Below are positions 28,015-37,290 of a DNA stretch of 64,000 nt, in pieces (position 1 is the stretch's first letter; each line of letters begins with the position of its first letter). The stretch is taken from NCBI RefSeq assembly GCF_007567505.1, contig NZ_CP041783.1, forward strand, positions 2,852,001 to 2,916,000, read 5' to 3'. A program made the translations under genes and the position numbers. Below the pieces are notes generated by a model that did not search any database, was not told the DNA's origin, and saw only the letters and a program-made list of their open reading frames with translations. The DNA comes from Shewanella donghaensis. Lineage in GTDB: Bacteria > Pseudomonadota > Gammaproteobacteria > Enterobacterales > Shewanellaceae.

Positions 28015-28710
28015 ATGAGCCAACCGCTGGCTACTGCCATAAAAATGGTAGTGATATTCATGGGGCTTTTCGCTTCATTTTCTTTATTTGCCCATGGTGT
28101 TGATGAAGACACTAGGCAATTTCTTACCTTAAATCAGGGCGTATCCATCTTCCCTTTCATTTACATTGGCGCCAAGCATATGGTCACTGGATATGACCAT
28201 TTACTGTTTTTAGTTGGGGTAATCTTCTTTCTATTTCGCACTAAAGATGTGCTAATTTACGTCAGTTTATTCACTCTCGGCCACAGTGTAACCCTGTTAT
28301 TTGGGGTACTAAATGATGTGCAGATTAATGCTTATCTAATTGATGCCATTATTGGATTTTCAATTGTGTACAAAGGCTTTGATAATCTCGGCGGCTTTAA
28401 ACGCGTATTCGGATTTCAACCCAATACCAAAATAGCCGTGATGATCTTTGGACTGTTTCACGGCTTTGGCTTAGCCACCAAGATCCAAGAGTTTCAGCTC
28501 CCCAGCGATGGACTTGTTGCCAACATCATCGCCTTTAATGTCGGCGTTGAGATCGGTCAATTTTTAGCATTGGGATTAATACTGATAGTGATGAGTTTAT
28601 GGCGACGTCACCAAAGTTACCTACAATTTTCAACTGCGGCTAACACTTTACTGATGAGCAGTGGCTTGATGCTAGTAGGTTTTCAATTAACCGGCTATTT
28701 CATGAGTTAA
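28015..28710 (+). CDS. HupE/UreJ-family membrane protein
   Basis: 231 residues with about seven membrane helices. N-terminal signal-like segment (FMGLFASFSLFAHG) and then the family motif KHMVTGYDHLLFLVGV (about 54-69) with its His and Asp residues; FHGFGLA near 155 is the second conserved His motif. HupE and UreJ proteins move Ni or Co into the cell for hydrogenase or urease; this group (HupE/UreJ_2) is found without either enzyme nearby. TTGGAG precedes the ATG. The operon partners are the His-rich protein and the anchored protein. Confidence 0.9.
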   Translation: MSQPLATAIKMVVIFMGLFASFSLFAHGVDEDTRQFLTLNQGVSIFPFIYIGAKHMVTGYDHLLFLVGVIFFLFRTKDVLIYVSLFTLGHSVTLLFGVLNDVQINAYLIDAIIGFSIVYKGFDNLGGFKRVFGFQPNTKIAVMIFGLFHGFGLATKIQEFQLPSDGLVANIIAFNVGVEIGQFLALGLILIVMSLWRRHQSYLQFSTAANTLLMSSGLMLVGFQLTGYFMS

Positions 28711-28756
28711 TCAGCCTGTATAGACAACTTTATTGACACCATTTTTAGGAACAAAC

Positions 28757-29407
28757 ATGAATAATAATGAACAACAATTACAGCAAAATGCCATTCCTGC
28801 TCACTCGATTTCAACGCTTATTAAAGCCAGTATTGCGGCATGTGTTATTGCCGCTATTGTACTGGTTACAACAATATTACCCGCTGAATATAATCTCGAC
28901 CCGACGGGAATAGGCAAAGCCTTAGGGTTAACTAAAATAGCTCAGGCAGCTGAATTAAGTACCGTTGGCATAGGTACCGTTGAAATTGAAAAAGATGTAG
29001 ATGAGTTAGATCGTATAGAGAATACAGAATTAGTCATTCTAGCCGCGCCATCCGTTGCCGACATTAAACAAGCCAGAAAGACTGCCGCGGTGAGATCTGA
29101 TACCGTTGATGTGGTTATTCCAGCAAGCAAAGGTTTAGAGTACAAATTACTCTTAAATGAGTTTATTCATCTTGAATATGAATGGCACACTCTCAATGAG
29201 GCTCCGTTGTTTTTTGACTTTCACGGAGAACCCCAAGGCGATACCACAGGCTACTATGAAAGCTACAACATTAGCACCTCAGACAAAGTTAAAGGCTCAT
29301 TAACCACGCCATTTTCAGGTGCCCATGGTTGGTATTGGAAAAATACCTCAGGCCAAGCAATCACGGTGAGATTAACCACGACTGGTGCATATAAAATCAA
29401 AGGCTAA
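28757..29407 (+). CDS. Membrane-anchored periplasmic protein, HupE partner
   Basis: 216 residues from the ATG at 28757 (TTTAGGA upstream; a TTG at 28733 is unlikely). One membrane helix at about 20-42 (LIKASIAACVIAAIVLVTTI), with the rest periplasmic. The C-terminal part has LEYEWHTLNEAPLFFDFHGE and SGAHGWYWKNTSGQAITV, a pattern I associate with proteins annotated only as transmembrane anchor protein next to HupE/UreJ. It starts 46 bases after hupE. Role unknown; a metal-handling partner is inferred from context. Confidence 0.75.
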   Translation: MNNNEQQLQQNAIPAHSISTLIKASIAACVIAAIVLVTTILPAEYNLDPTGIGKALGLTKIAQAAELSTVGIGTVEIEKDVDELDRIENTELVILAAPSVADIKQARKTAAVRSDTVDVVIPASKGLEYKLLLNEFIHLEYEWHTLNEAPLFFDFHGEPQGDTTGYYESYNISTSDKVKGSLTTPFSGAHGWYWKNTSGQAITVRLTTTGAYKIKG

Positions 29408-29451
29408 TGATGACAAAAAATAGTACTGATAACAAAGAGTAAAGCCCATAC

Positions 29452-29501
29452 AAAAAAGCCACTAATGCTTACCTTTTATAAGAGGCGCTAGTGGCTTTTT
29501 T
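29452..29501. terminator. Bidirectional terminator
   Basis: AAAAAAGCCACTA (29452-29464) and TAGTGGCTTTTTT (29489-29501) with a 24-base loop. Serves the HupE operon (+) and the DUF3144 gene (-), which converge here. Confidence 0.85.
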
Positions 29502-29534
29502 ATTAAATCTGATTAAGTAGACTGGTTTAAATAG

Positions 29535-29834
29535 TTACTTTTGAGTCTTACGATATTGATCAAAGTTTTTAATGTAATCGTCCATATTACCTTCTAACAA
29601 CTTGCGGTACTCTTCAGCATAATATGCAACCATTTCAGCTTTTTTCTGCTGCATTTGTTCAGCACTTTCAAACCCTGTAGAAGCAAACCAAGCATTGTAG
29701 CGGGTTAAAGAATACATGAATGAAGCGCTTACCTCACCCGTTTTTACTTGGGGATCTTGATTAAACTCATTAGCAACATTAATAAACTGGCTAGCGCGAT
29801 CGAAAAAAGCCTTATCCGGATTTGAATCAAACAT
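29535..29834 (-). CDS. DUF3144 family protein
   Basis: 99 residues, cytoplasmic, mostly helical. The pattern FFDRASQFINVANEF ... SASFMYSLTRYNAW matches DUF3144. AAGGATCTATT precedes the ATG. Function of the family is unknown. Monocistronic. Confidence 0.85.
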   Translation of the reverse strand: MFDSNPDKAFFDRASQFINVANEFNQDPQVKTGEVSASFMYSLTRYNAWFASTGFESAEQMQQKKAEMVAYYAEEYRKLLEGNMDDYIKNFDQYRKTQK

Positions 29835-30005
29835 AATAGATCCTTGTACTGAAAGTTGCCTTTAGCGGCAAAGTAAAATAGCAATGGTCATAACCTACGT
29901 GCTTTTGTGCTTACAAACCTTAATATTGTTCACACTCTGCAGTATTGATTATGGTTTACTGTGAGCCGCCTCTATTTGTCGATAACTCACCTAATGTAAG
30001 ACATA

Positions 30006-30037
30006 AAAAACCCTACTTATGCTTAAGTAGGGTTTTT
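30006..30037 (-). terminator. Terminator of the cpdB-like gene
   Basis: AAAAACCCTACTTA, loop TGCT, TAAGTAGGGTTTTT, a perfect 14 bp stem just after the gene end. Confidence 0.9.
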
Positions 30038-30068
30038 ATATTATCTTAACGGTAACACAAAGCTAGGA

Positions 30069-32207
30069 TTACTGACCTTTAGCTTTACAGTTAAATTCAC
30101 CGCTGTAATCAAAGTTAAAGTTGTAAATAGTGAAGCCTTCGCTACCTTCTTTAGTCCCTTCTTCACCGTCTGTAGATAGACCAGTGATTTCATTTGTTGC
30201 ACAACGTAAACCTTCATCAAGCGTGGCAGAGCTAAACGAAACACTGTTCGTATTTGGCGCAACAAGCTCGAATACTTCAGCATTTGGGAATGCTAATTTA
30301 CTATCACCTTCTTGCTCGGCTAAACGGTCAGCCAAGTAAAATTGCACTAATTCACGGTTGTTAAATGCCGCTTCTTCTTTAACAAGCACAGCTTTATCAA
30401 CACCTGGCATACGCGAGTTAGAAGCACGGTAGTTGTTGGTAATCACATAGATTTCAGCATCATCAGCGATTTCAACACCGTTATACGTTAGCTCTACAAG
30501 TTGCTCATTTTCAGTGGTATCGAATTCCCAACCATTGATGTTGATGTATTTTGATTCTTGCTCAACGTTGACAGTGTACTTAAGTAAACCTTCGCCAGAC
30601 TCATTAAAGCCAGCGTAGAACGCATCGAAGTTGTAACCAGGGAAGCCTTCAACTAAGAACGTTTCGCCTTCAGCAAGTGGTAAGCTGTTATAAGCGTTTG
30701 AGTTAACCCACTCAATCCAGTTTTTCATATCTGCACCAGTCATTTTCAAGACTGCTGGGGTATTGTTATCAAATACATAGATATCAGCTACTGAAGCATT
30801 AGTTAGCTCACCAGTTTGAATGTTGGTGTAGTCTTGAGCGCCATTACGACCAGACTTAAATGGTGCAGACACAGACATGAAGATGGCATCTTCTGATGCA
30901 TCAGCAAACTCGCCTTCTTCAATCCACTTGTTTAGTTGATGAAGCTGCGCTTGGTTAACCACTTGAATGGATAAATCAGGTACCACTTGTGGGAAGAAGC
31001 TGTTCATGTTCACATCGATTTCAGCAATCATTTCTGACATGAATTCAACTGTGCCTTTATGCTCTTCAACTACTAGGTCTTCAATAAGAACATCAGACTC
31101 ATTAGGAATTAGTGAGCGAAGGTTTGATTCTGAATGCGTATGGTCAACAGTCCATGTCTCACCTTCATCGCTAGATTGAAGCTTTAAGTCAATAACACCT
31201 AACTTAGAACCCCATACACCTGGCATGGTTGCAGGAATACCATTGATTAAGCCCAGCTCAGGATTAACACCTTCGATATCGCCGTATTCATCAGTTTGAT
31301 TAGGGAATTCACGATGGTCGTGACCAAACATGATGGCATCTACACCATCAACATAAGCAAGATGTAGTGTTGCGTTTTCAGCAAACTCATCATTATTGTC
31401 ATTCAAACCTGAATGCGGAATGGCAACAATAACGTCAGCACCTTCAGCTTTCATGATAGGAACATAATGCTCAGCTGTTTTCCTGATATCAGAAACCATG
31501 ACATTACATACTAGGTGTGAAGCATCCCAGCCCATAATATCTGGTGGAGTAAAGCCAATTACACCCACTTTAACATTGTATGACTCACCATTTTCAGCGG
31601 TAAATTCGCGATCTAAAATGACGTACGGGCTATAAAGATTTTCAGCTTGGTCATAAAAATCTTCTGTAATACGTACTTCACATTCATCAGCTGCATTGCT
31701 GACTTTTTCAAGTGCGCTATCAACTTTCCAAACGTTTGCACTAACATAAGGGAACTCAGAACCTTCAAGCGCTTCATCTAGATAGTCAAGGCCATAGTTG
31801 AACTCATGGTTACCTAAGTTAGCGGCATCATATTCTAAATGGTTCATCGCTTTGTAAACCGGATGAGTATTTTCTTTTAGATAATCAGTGCCTTTATTAG
31901 CCATGTAATCGCCCATTGGGCTACCCTGGATTAAATCGCCATTATCAAACAACATGCTATTTAATACTTCACCACGCGTTTCAGCAATAACTAAAGAAGT
32001 ACGCGCTAAGCCCCATTCAGGTAAGTTAGTTTCGTTGTGATCTGCACTTTCAAAGTAATTGTATGGCATAACGTTAGTATGGATATCAGTCGTTTCCATT
32101 AAACGAAGGTCCATACTAATAGTCTTATCGTTTGATGAGCTATTACAACCAGTAAGTGCTGCGGCAACACTTGTCACAAGCAGAAGCTTCTTAGCATTAA
32201 ATTTCAT
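30069..32207 (-). CDS. cpdB: 2',3'-cyclic-nucleotide 2'-phosphodiesterase / 3'-nucleotidase, lipoprotein form
   Basis: 712 residues. Signal peptide with lipobox LTGC at Cys20, so anchored to a membrane facing the periplasm. The metallophosphatase motifs are in order: MRLMETTDIHTN-like DIH (residues 38-40), GNHEFNYG, AIPHSG and FGHDHREF. The C-terminal 5'-nucleotidase domain follows, including AFNNRELVQFYLADRL. It releases nucleosides from 2',3'-cyclic and 3'-nucleotides for scavenging of RNA-derived nutrients. It is somewhat longer than the soluble enterobacterial CpdB (about 650), with an extra Cys-containing tail (RCATNEITG ... FNCKAKGQ). GGAGTAAAC precedes the ATG. Confidence 0.88.
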   Translation of the reverse strand: MKFNAKKLLLVTSVAAALTGCNSSSNDKTISMDLRLMETTDIHTNVMPYNYFESADHNETNLPEWGLARTSLVIAETRGEVLNSMLFDNGDLIQGSPMGDYMANKGTDYLKENTHPVYKAMNHLEYDAANLGNHEFNYGLDYLDEALEGSEFPYVSANVWKVDSALEKVSNAADECEVRITEDFYDQAENLYSPYVILDREFTAENGESYNVKVGVIGFTPPDIMGWDASHLVCNVMVSDIRKTAEHYVPIMKAEGADVIVAIPHSGLNDNNDEFAENATLHLAYVDGVDAIMFGHDHREFPNQTDEYGDIEGVNPELGLINGIPATMPGVWGSKLGVIDLKLQSSDEGETWTVDHTHSESNLRSLIPNESDVLIEDLVVEEHKGTVEFMSEMIAEIDVNMNSFFPQVVPDLSIQVVNQAQLHQLNKWIEEGEFADASEDAIFMSVSAPFKSGRNGAQDYTNIQTGELTNASVADIYVFDNNTPAVLKMTGADMKNWIEWVNSNAYNSLPLAEGETFLVEGFPGYNFDAFYAGFNESGEGLLKYTVNVEQESKYININGWEFDTTENEQLVELTYNGVEIADDAEIYVITNNYRASNSRMPGVDKAVLVKEEAAFNNRELVQFYLADRLAEQEGDSKLAFPNAEVFELVAPNTNSVSFSSATLDEGLRCATNEITGLSTDGEEGTKEGSEGFTIYNFNFDYSGEFNCKAKGQ

Positions 32208-33420
32208 GTTTACTCCAAAGAATTATTTTATTTATATCTGTAGAATTATTACGCTCACTCAAGAATTATAAAGACCCCTCCCGAGTTTCGAGCAGTAAAA
32301 CATTAAGCAATATATTCAACATCTCTAAAAACGAGAACAAATTAAATAAATTTAATAACTAAGTAAAGTTAAAATAGAATACTAAATGACATAATTAACA
32401 ACTTAACAATAAACGATAAAAACAAAATATTTTGTTCACCAATAAAACACTTAAAACATAGTAATAAATACAAAATATAAAATTACATAAAGAGCTTAAA
32501 TAACAACCAAAATAAAAATCTTAAATATGACAAGAATATTAAAGCGATAAAAATATGTAGAATAAATTTAGTAAAAATTAATTAAAAATGAAAAAATTGA
32601 AGAGTAATGATAGAAATATAATTTCACCAAAAAAACGATAATAACGAAACGCATAAAAATAACACTACAAACAAAACCTTACTGCAAAACAAGAGGGTTA
32701 AAAACCAGCTGCAAGCTTAGATTGTATCGCCATGGGATAACAAACAAGATCACCACTGTATCGGTTACTTGATCGCTTCTTCATCATGGGTGTCATAAAT
32801 AAGTTTGATCAAAAAAATTCAGGTATGACTTAAATAAAAAGAAATTATATTTTCCAATAATAAGAATACTACGCATAAATAGCTTAGAGTTCACCTTAGA
32901 TATATATTCAGTTTCAAACAAAAATTCAATAACAAACTCTTATTCACGACACATATAACCATTAAAAACAAACAACACAGCAACAATAAGACATCTTATT
33001 GTCACATATAATAACTCATTTATACTTATACAAACCCTTATAAATAGAGTGCACTTATAAATAGAGTGCAATTATAAATAGAGAGCGCTTATATAAAATG
33101 ACAAGGATATTTAATTATGATTAAACTTTAATTAAGATCTTAACAATAAAATATATCACCTCTATATTTAAAGGCAATAAAAAATATACAAAAAATATTC
33201 TATTTCTATCTCCCTGACCACATCTAGCCAAAGCCATTAAACATAGGTCGATATGTGAGATTATACGTGACCCGAAATTGGCGAGGTATCACTTAATTGA
33301 ATAGTCGTCTAAGCCATGAGGTTATAAAACAGCTGAATAAGCCCTCAATAGGTTAATCATCTCACTCCTAAAACACGACTCTATGAGGCCTTACTTCGTT
33401 GGATTCATATAAAGAATAAT
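32208..33420. other. 1.2 kb gene-free, very AT-rich interval
   Basis: No credible coding frame on either strand. Most of the stretch is extremely AT-rich, especially 32340-32690 and 32870-33200. Islands of ordinary composition occur near 32690-32800 and 33215-33415. A 17 bp tandem repeat sits at 33037-33087. No tRNA, known riboswitch or insertion-sequence end was recognised. The stretch separates two minus-strand genes, so it includes the cpdB-like promoter at its left end. Confidence 0.6.
33037..33100. repeat. Tandem repeat, 17 bp unit, three copies plus a partial
   Basis: CTTATAAATAGAGTGCA at 33037 and 33054 (identical), ATTATAAATAGAGAGCG at 33071 (three changes), then the partial CTTATATAAAATG at 33088. 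TTATAAAT resembles a -10 region in each unit. Confidence 0.85.
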
Positions 33421-34590
33421 TTAAAAACCCGAACCGACTTTAAAGTATAAGGCGCCTTCCTCATCACTTGCCGCAATATCAATTCCCATATGGATACCGT
33501 AACGTCGAGCGATTTGATAACGAAACCCAACACCATAAGCATTAACGGACTGTTCAGTCTCTTCAATAGAGTGGGTCTTAGTTGAAGCATGACCATAGAA
33601 AGTAGATACTGTCCAACGCTGGTCAATGTGATACATCAGTTGCGCTTGTATCGTTTCAATTTGGTCGCCTTGATATCGAAATGCCGAGACACCACGCATA
33701 TCAACATAAGGTTTGGCTGTCGGAGACAATTCGGTGTCTTTCTCATATATTTCTTCATAACTTGCCGCCACTGCAAATGTCCACTTTTCAGCGAGTGGCA
33801 TATACACCTCTGCATTGGTATCTAAGGTGGCATACTGAGTATCAGAACCGAATTTTTCGTCGAACTGCATATACTCTGCCGATAAGATGTAACCTTTTTT
33901 TGGGAAAAACATGTTATCTCGGGTGTCATATTCAGCCGTCAGCCCCAAACCTGAGGTGGTATGTTTATCGCCAAGAGCTTTTTCTAACAGCCAATCCACC
34001 ACCTTATTTGATGATGACACACTTGATTCTGACCAAACTTGTTTAACACCTAACATTAGCGGTGTATCAGCGACGCGAAACTGCAGCTTTTGCAACACAA
34101 ACAGAGCTTCTGTTGTGGTGTCGAATTGGAAATTTTGTCCCGATGGTAATAGGCCCCCTAAATCAGAATAGAGATTTAAATTCGCATTGGCAGCGCCACC
34201 GCCGACGGTATAACGAATACTGTCGTTAAGCCACGAATGTCGATGACCAGCAAACGCAAACCAAGTGCCATTTTCAGTGCCACCAGCCCCGACTAATGTC
34301 ATAGCAGCAGGAATGAGCTGCGCACCGCCATCGACAGATTCAAGGGCTTTTTGTTTTCTTAACTCTTTTTCTTCTTCAGTTTCATGTAAAAAAAGCCCCA
34401 CTAAGCCACCACCGAGCCCTATGGCTGGTTCGGTAATAATCACTGGTACGGGTAAAAAACCATAAGCATTTTCAGCAAGGTGATAACCTAAATCAAGCTG
34501 ACCATCTTGTTCATCAAAAAAATACGATGACTCCGCCACGGCTTGTGATGATGCCAGAAGCATTACGGATAATGAGATTTTCCTAAACAT
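33421..34590 (-). CDS. BamA/TamA-superfamily outer-membrane barrel protein, no POTRA
   Basis: 389 residues. Signal peptide MFRKISLSVMLLASSQAVA. No POTRA domain; the whole chain is a barrel domain of the surface-antigen (D15) type, with LTAEYDTRDNMFFPKKGYIL near 238-257 as the typical NxxxPxxG-like strand motif and DMRGVSAFRYQGD near 305 as the relic of loop 6 (RGxxxxRY). It ends FKVGSGF with terminal Phe. AGGCGAGTTC precedes the ATG. Role unknown. The long AT-rich gap lies beyond its 3' end, and no terminator is visible there. Confidence 0.87.
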   Translation of the reverse strand: MFRKISLSVMLLASSQAVAESSYFFDEQDGQLDLGYHLAENAYGFLPVPVIITEPAIGLGGGLVGLFLHETEEEKELRKQKALESVDGGAQLIPAAMTLVGAGGTENGTWFAFAGHRHSWLNDSIRYTVGGGAANANLNLYSDLGGLLPSGQNFQFDTTTEALFVLQKLQFRVADTPLMLGVKQVWSESSVSSSNKVVDWLLEKALGDKHTTSGLGLTAEYDTRDNMFFPKKGYILSAEYMQFDEKFGSDTQYATLDTNAEVYMPLAEKWTFAVAASYEEIYEKDTELSPTAKPYVDMRGVSAFRYQGDQIETIQAQLMYHIDQRWTVSTFYGHASTKTHSIEETEQSVNAYGVGFRYQIARRYGIHMGIDIAASDEEGALYFKVGSGF

Positions 34591-34904
34591 GAACTCGCCT
34601 ACTCAATCAAAATAAACTCTGAACAGCACAATCTCACCAACAAAGGAGTCTGGTTAGATTTGCATAACATAATGACGAGTATTTTTACTGAATATGGCAG
34701 ATAAGCCGAATCGCTGTTGAAGGATCAAACCGTGCAAAGAATACTCCAGTGATTTTTGGGTCATTCGTCGTTTTTTGCACGCAAGGTTTATTGTAGACAA
34801 TTTACAATTAGATCGTTATGGTAGGTACACAAATATCAATCTATACGTAATAAGCTCTGTTGAGTCATCTTCATTCTTATATGTGTCACTTAAATGGTTT
34901 AGCT
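34591..34904. promoter_or_regulatory. Divergent promoter interval before the GMC operon
   Basis: 314 bases between the barrel gene (-) and the dehydrogenase operon (+). It holds a perfect inverted repeat, ATTGTA (34790-34795), 7 bases, TACAAT (34803-34808), about 100 bp before the operon: an operator candidate. Confidence 0.4.
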
Positions 34905-35438
34905 ATGGATAGACGCCAATTTTTAATTAATCTGTCAGTATTAATCGGTACCAGTGTTACTTCACTTAATACCGCAGCAATAGAAGCCGCTCTAACCTTT
35001 GACAGCAAAACAATTCAGCCCATGTTTAAGGTACTGCAGCGAAACACCATAAAAGCCATCGCTGATATTATTATCCCACAAACAGACACTCCTAGCGCCA
35101 GCGCCGCCAATGTGCACCTTTATGTCGACCATTACGTGCACCAATTTATGGAAGCGCCGCTACGCCAACGCTTTATTCAGCAGCTCGACTTATTATGTAA
35201 CGACAGTCCCAGCTTTTTGCAGCATAGCGCCAATGAGAAACTGGCGTTAGTTCAAAATCTAGATGACCACATGTATGCGGCAAATGAGCAGAGTTTATTC
35301 TACAAGCAACTTAAACAGCTCATTGTCATTGGTTACTACACCTCTGAAGTGGGCGCAACACAAGCGCTTAATTTCGATCCTATCCCTGGGCCATATCAAG
35401 AAATGAAACTCAAAGATGTTGGGCGAGTGTGGTTTTAA
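34905..35438 (+). CDS. Gluconate 2-dehydrogenase subunit 3 family protein (Tat exported)
   Basis: 177 residues from the ATG at 34905, chosen because it opens with a twin-arginine-like leader (MDRRQFLINLSVLIG); a frame from 34860 adds 15 residues and would bury the leader. The body has the subunit-3 pattern (IKAIADIIIPQTDTPSASAANVHLYVDHYV). In known enzymes this subunit accompanies a GMC flavoprotein and carries the pair out of the cell through Tat. The GMC gene starts 29 bases downstream, fitting one complex. Confidence 0.88.
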   Translation: MDRRQFLINLSVLIGTSVTSLNTAAIEAALTFDSKTIQPMFKVLQRNTIKAIADIIIPQTDTPSASAANVHLYVDHYVHQFMEAPLRQRFIQQLDLLCNDSPSFLQHSANEKLALVQNLDDHMYAANEQSLFYKQLKQLIVIGYYTSEVGATQALNFDPIPGPYQEMKLKDVGRVWF

Positions 35439-35467
35439 CCAAAACAGGGCAATTTAAAGGAATAAGC

Positions 35468-37195
35468 ATGGAAAAGCATAAAATGGATTTTGACGTTATT
35501 GTTGTTGGTTCGGGAATGTCAGGCGGTATTGCCGCTAAAGAGTTTTGTGAGAAAAGTTATAAAACCCTCGTACTAGATCGGGGTGAACCCATCGAACATC
35601 GTCAGTATAAAACAGAAGGCATGGCACCTTGGCAAATGCCTTTTCGCGGTGAAGTATTACAAGAATTCAAGCTGCAACAACACATTCAAAAAAATATCTA
35701 TATCTATAATGACTTTACCAAGCACCACTTAATTAATGATCTTGAAAACCCTTACCAACAGAAGCAACCTTTCATCTGGTATCGCAGCGCCACAGTCGGC
35801 GGTAAGTCGTTAATCTGGGGGCGTCAAAGCTATCGCTGGTGCGAACAAGACTTTGAAGCCAATAAGCGTGATGGCAATGGCATTGACTGGCCCATTCGTT
35901 ATGCTGATATTGCCCCTTGGTATGACTATATTGAACCTTTTGTCGGTATTTCTGGCAGCTACGAAAATCTCCCGCAATTACCCGATGGAAAATTTTTACC
36001 CCACCAGCCTTTCAACGTGGTGGAACGGGCAATGAAGGAGAAAATTGAACAGGTCTACCCTGAGCGAAAATTTATCCCCGCCCGTATGGCCAACCTCACC
36101 CAAGCAAACAAAGTTCATACTGACCTAGGCAGAGTTCAATGTCAGGCTCGCAGTGAATGTCCTCGAGGCTGTTCATTTGGCGGCTATTACTCCTCAAACT
36201 CAGGTGCTTTACCCGCAGCAAAACGAACAGGCAATTTCACCTTAACAGCCAATGCTCAAGTGCAAGAAGTACTTTATGACGATGTAACAGGCAAAGCTTC
36301 TGGGGTGCGATATGTAAATAACAAAACAGGCCAATCACATACTGTAACTGCCAAAGTGGTGTTCATGTGCGCCTCGACCTTAGGTTCCATTCAAATCCTC
36401 TTAAACTCTAAGTCTGCGGCTTTTCCTGCAGGTATTGGTAATCGTCATGACATTCTTGGCCGCTATGTGATGGATCATTGTGGTGGTGGCGGTGCGAGTG
36501 CAAAAATGCCCGGATACTTAGACGACTACTATAAAGGTCGTCGACCTGGTGGCGTTTATATCCCACGTTTTAGAAACTTAGATAATAAAGCATCAGCAGC
36601 TACACCCGCTGAAAACAGCACTAAAACTCACTTTATTCGCGGTTATGGTTTCCAAGGTGGAGCAAGTCGCAGCGGTTGGCAATGGGCTAAAAATGGCCAA
36701 GGTATCGGTGCTGACTTTAAAGCGCAAGTCAGCCAGCCAGGTAATTGGTATTTCAGTATGTGGGGCTTTGGTGAAGCGTTGCCACGATATGAAAATCAAG
36801 TGACTTTGCATCCCACTGACAAAGATCAATGGGGGTTACCAGTACTGGTGACTGATGTGGCATATAAAGAAAATGAGAAAAACATGGTCGATGATATGAC
36901 CACAACCGCCAAAGAGATATTAAAAGCGGCAGGGCTTGTTGATATAAAAGGCTTTGAAGGCTATGCCCCACCAGGCGGCGCAATTCATGAAATGGGGGGG
37001 TGCTGCATGGGCGATGATGTAAAAAGCTCTTACCTAAACAAGTGGAATCAGTGCCATGAAGTGCCTAATTTATTCGTTACCGACGGCGCGGCATTTTCAT
37101 CGACGTCTTGCGTGAACCCCTCTATTACATTCATGGCTTTTACTGCTCGCGCGGTTGATTATGCCGATAAACAATTACGGGCTAATACCTTATAA
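35468..37195 (+). CDS. GMC-family FAD dehydrogenase (gluconate/sorbitol dehydrogenase type)
   Basis: 575 residues from the ATG at 35468 (AAAGGAATAAGC upstream; an earlier in-frame codon at 35429 lies inside the previous gene). FAD-binding motif VGSGMSGGIAAKE at about 12-24; C-terminal GMC region with HEMGGCCMGDD and SSTSCVNPSITFMA, which includes the conserved His and the Asn of the active site. It oxidises an alcohol or sugar substrate, probably in the periplasm through the Tat leader on its partner. The usual multihaem cytochrome c subunit is not in this operon, so electrons may pass to another carrier. Confidence 0.92.
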   Translation: MEKHKMDFDVIVVGSGMSGGIAAKEFCEKSYKTLVLDRGEPIEHRQYKTEGMAPWQMPFRGEVLQEFKLQQHIQKNIYIYNDFTKHHLINDLENPYQQKQPFIWYRSATVGGKSLIWGRQSYRWCEQDFEANKRDGNGIDWPIRYADIAPWYDYIEPFVGISGSYENLPQLPDGKFLPHQPFNVVERAMKEKIEQVYPERKFIPARMANLTQANKVHTDLGRVQCQARSECPRGCSFGGYYSSNSGALPAAKRTGNFTLTANAQVQEVLYDDVTGKASGVRYVNNKTGQSHTVTAKVVFMCASTLGSIQILLNSKSAAFPAGIGNRHDILGRYVMDHCGGGGASAKMPGYLDDYYKGRRPGGVYIPRFRNLDNKASAATPAENSTKTHFIRGYGFQGGASRSGWQWAKNGQGIGADFKAQVSQPGNWYFSMWGFGEALPRYENQVTLHPTDKDQWGLPVLVTDVAYKENEKNMVDDMTTTAKEILKAAGLVDIKGFEGYAPPGGAIHEMGGCCMGDDVKSSYLNKWNQCHEVPNLFVTDGAAFSSTSCVNPSITFMAFTARAVDYADKQLRANTL

Positions 37196-37290
37196 GCGCC
37201 ATTTTCACTGACTCATTCTTTAAGCTATCGGCGTTAAACGAGCAATAAAATAGGGATATCACCATGACGATTGTCAGCAAAGGGAGCAAA

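Noticed and set aside
32690..32800. Remnant of a gene in the AT-rich interval
   Set aside because: Ordinary composition but no frame longer than a few codons with recognisable similarity; listed only as an open possibility in the interval entry.
33037..33100. CRISPR or iteron-type origin
   Set aside because: Three 17 bp units without spacers and no replication gene nearby; a simple tandem repeat explains it.
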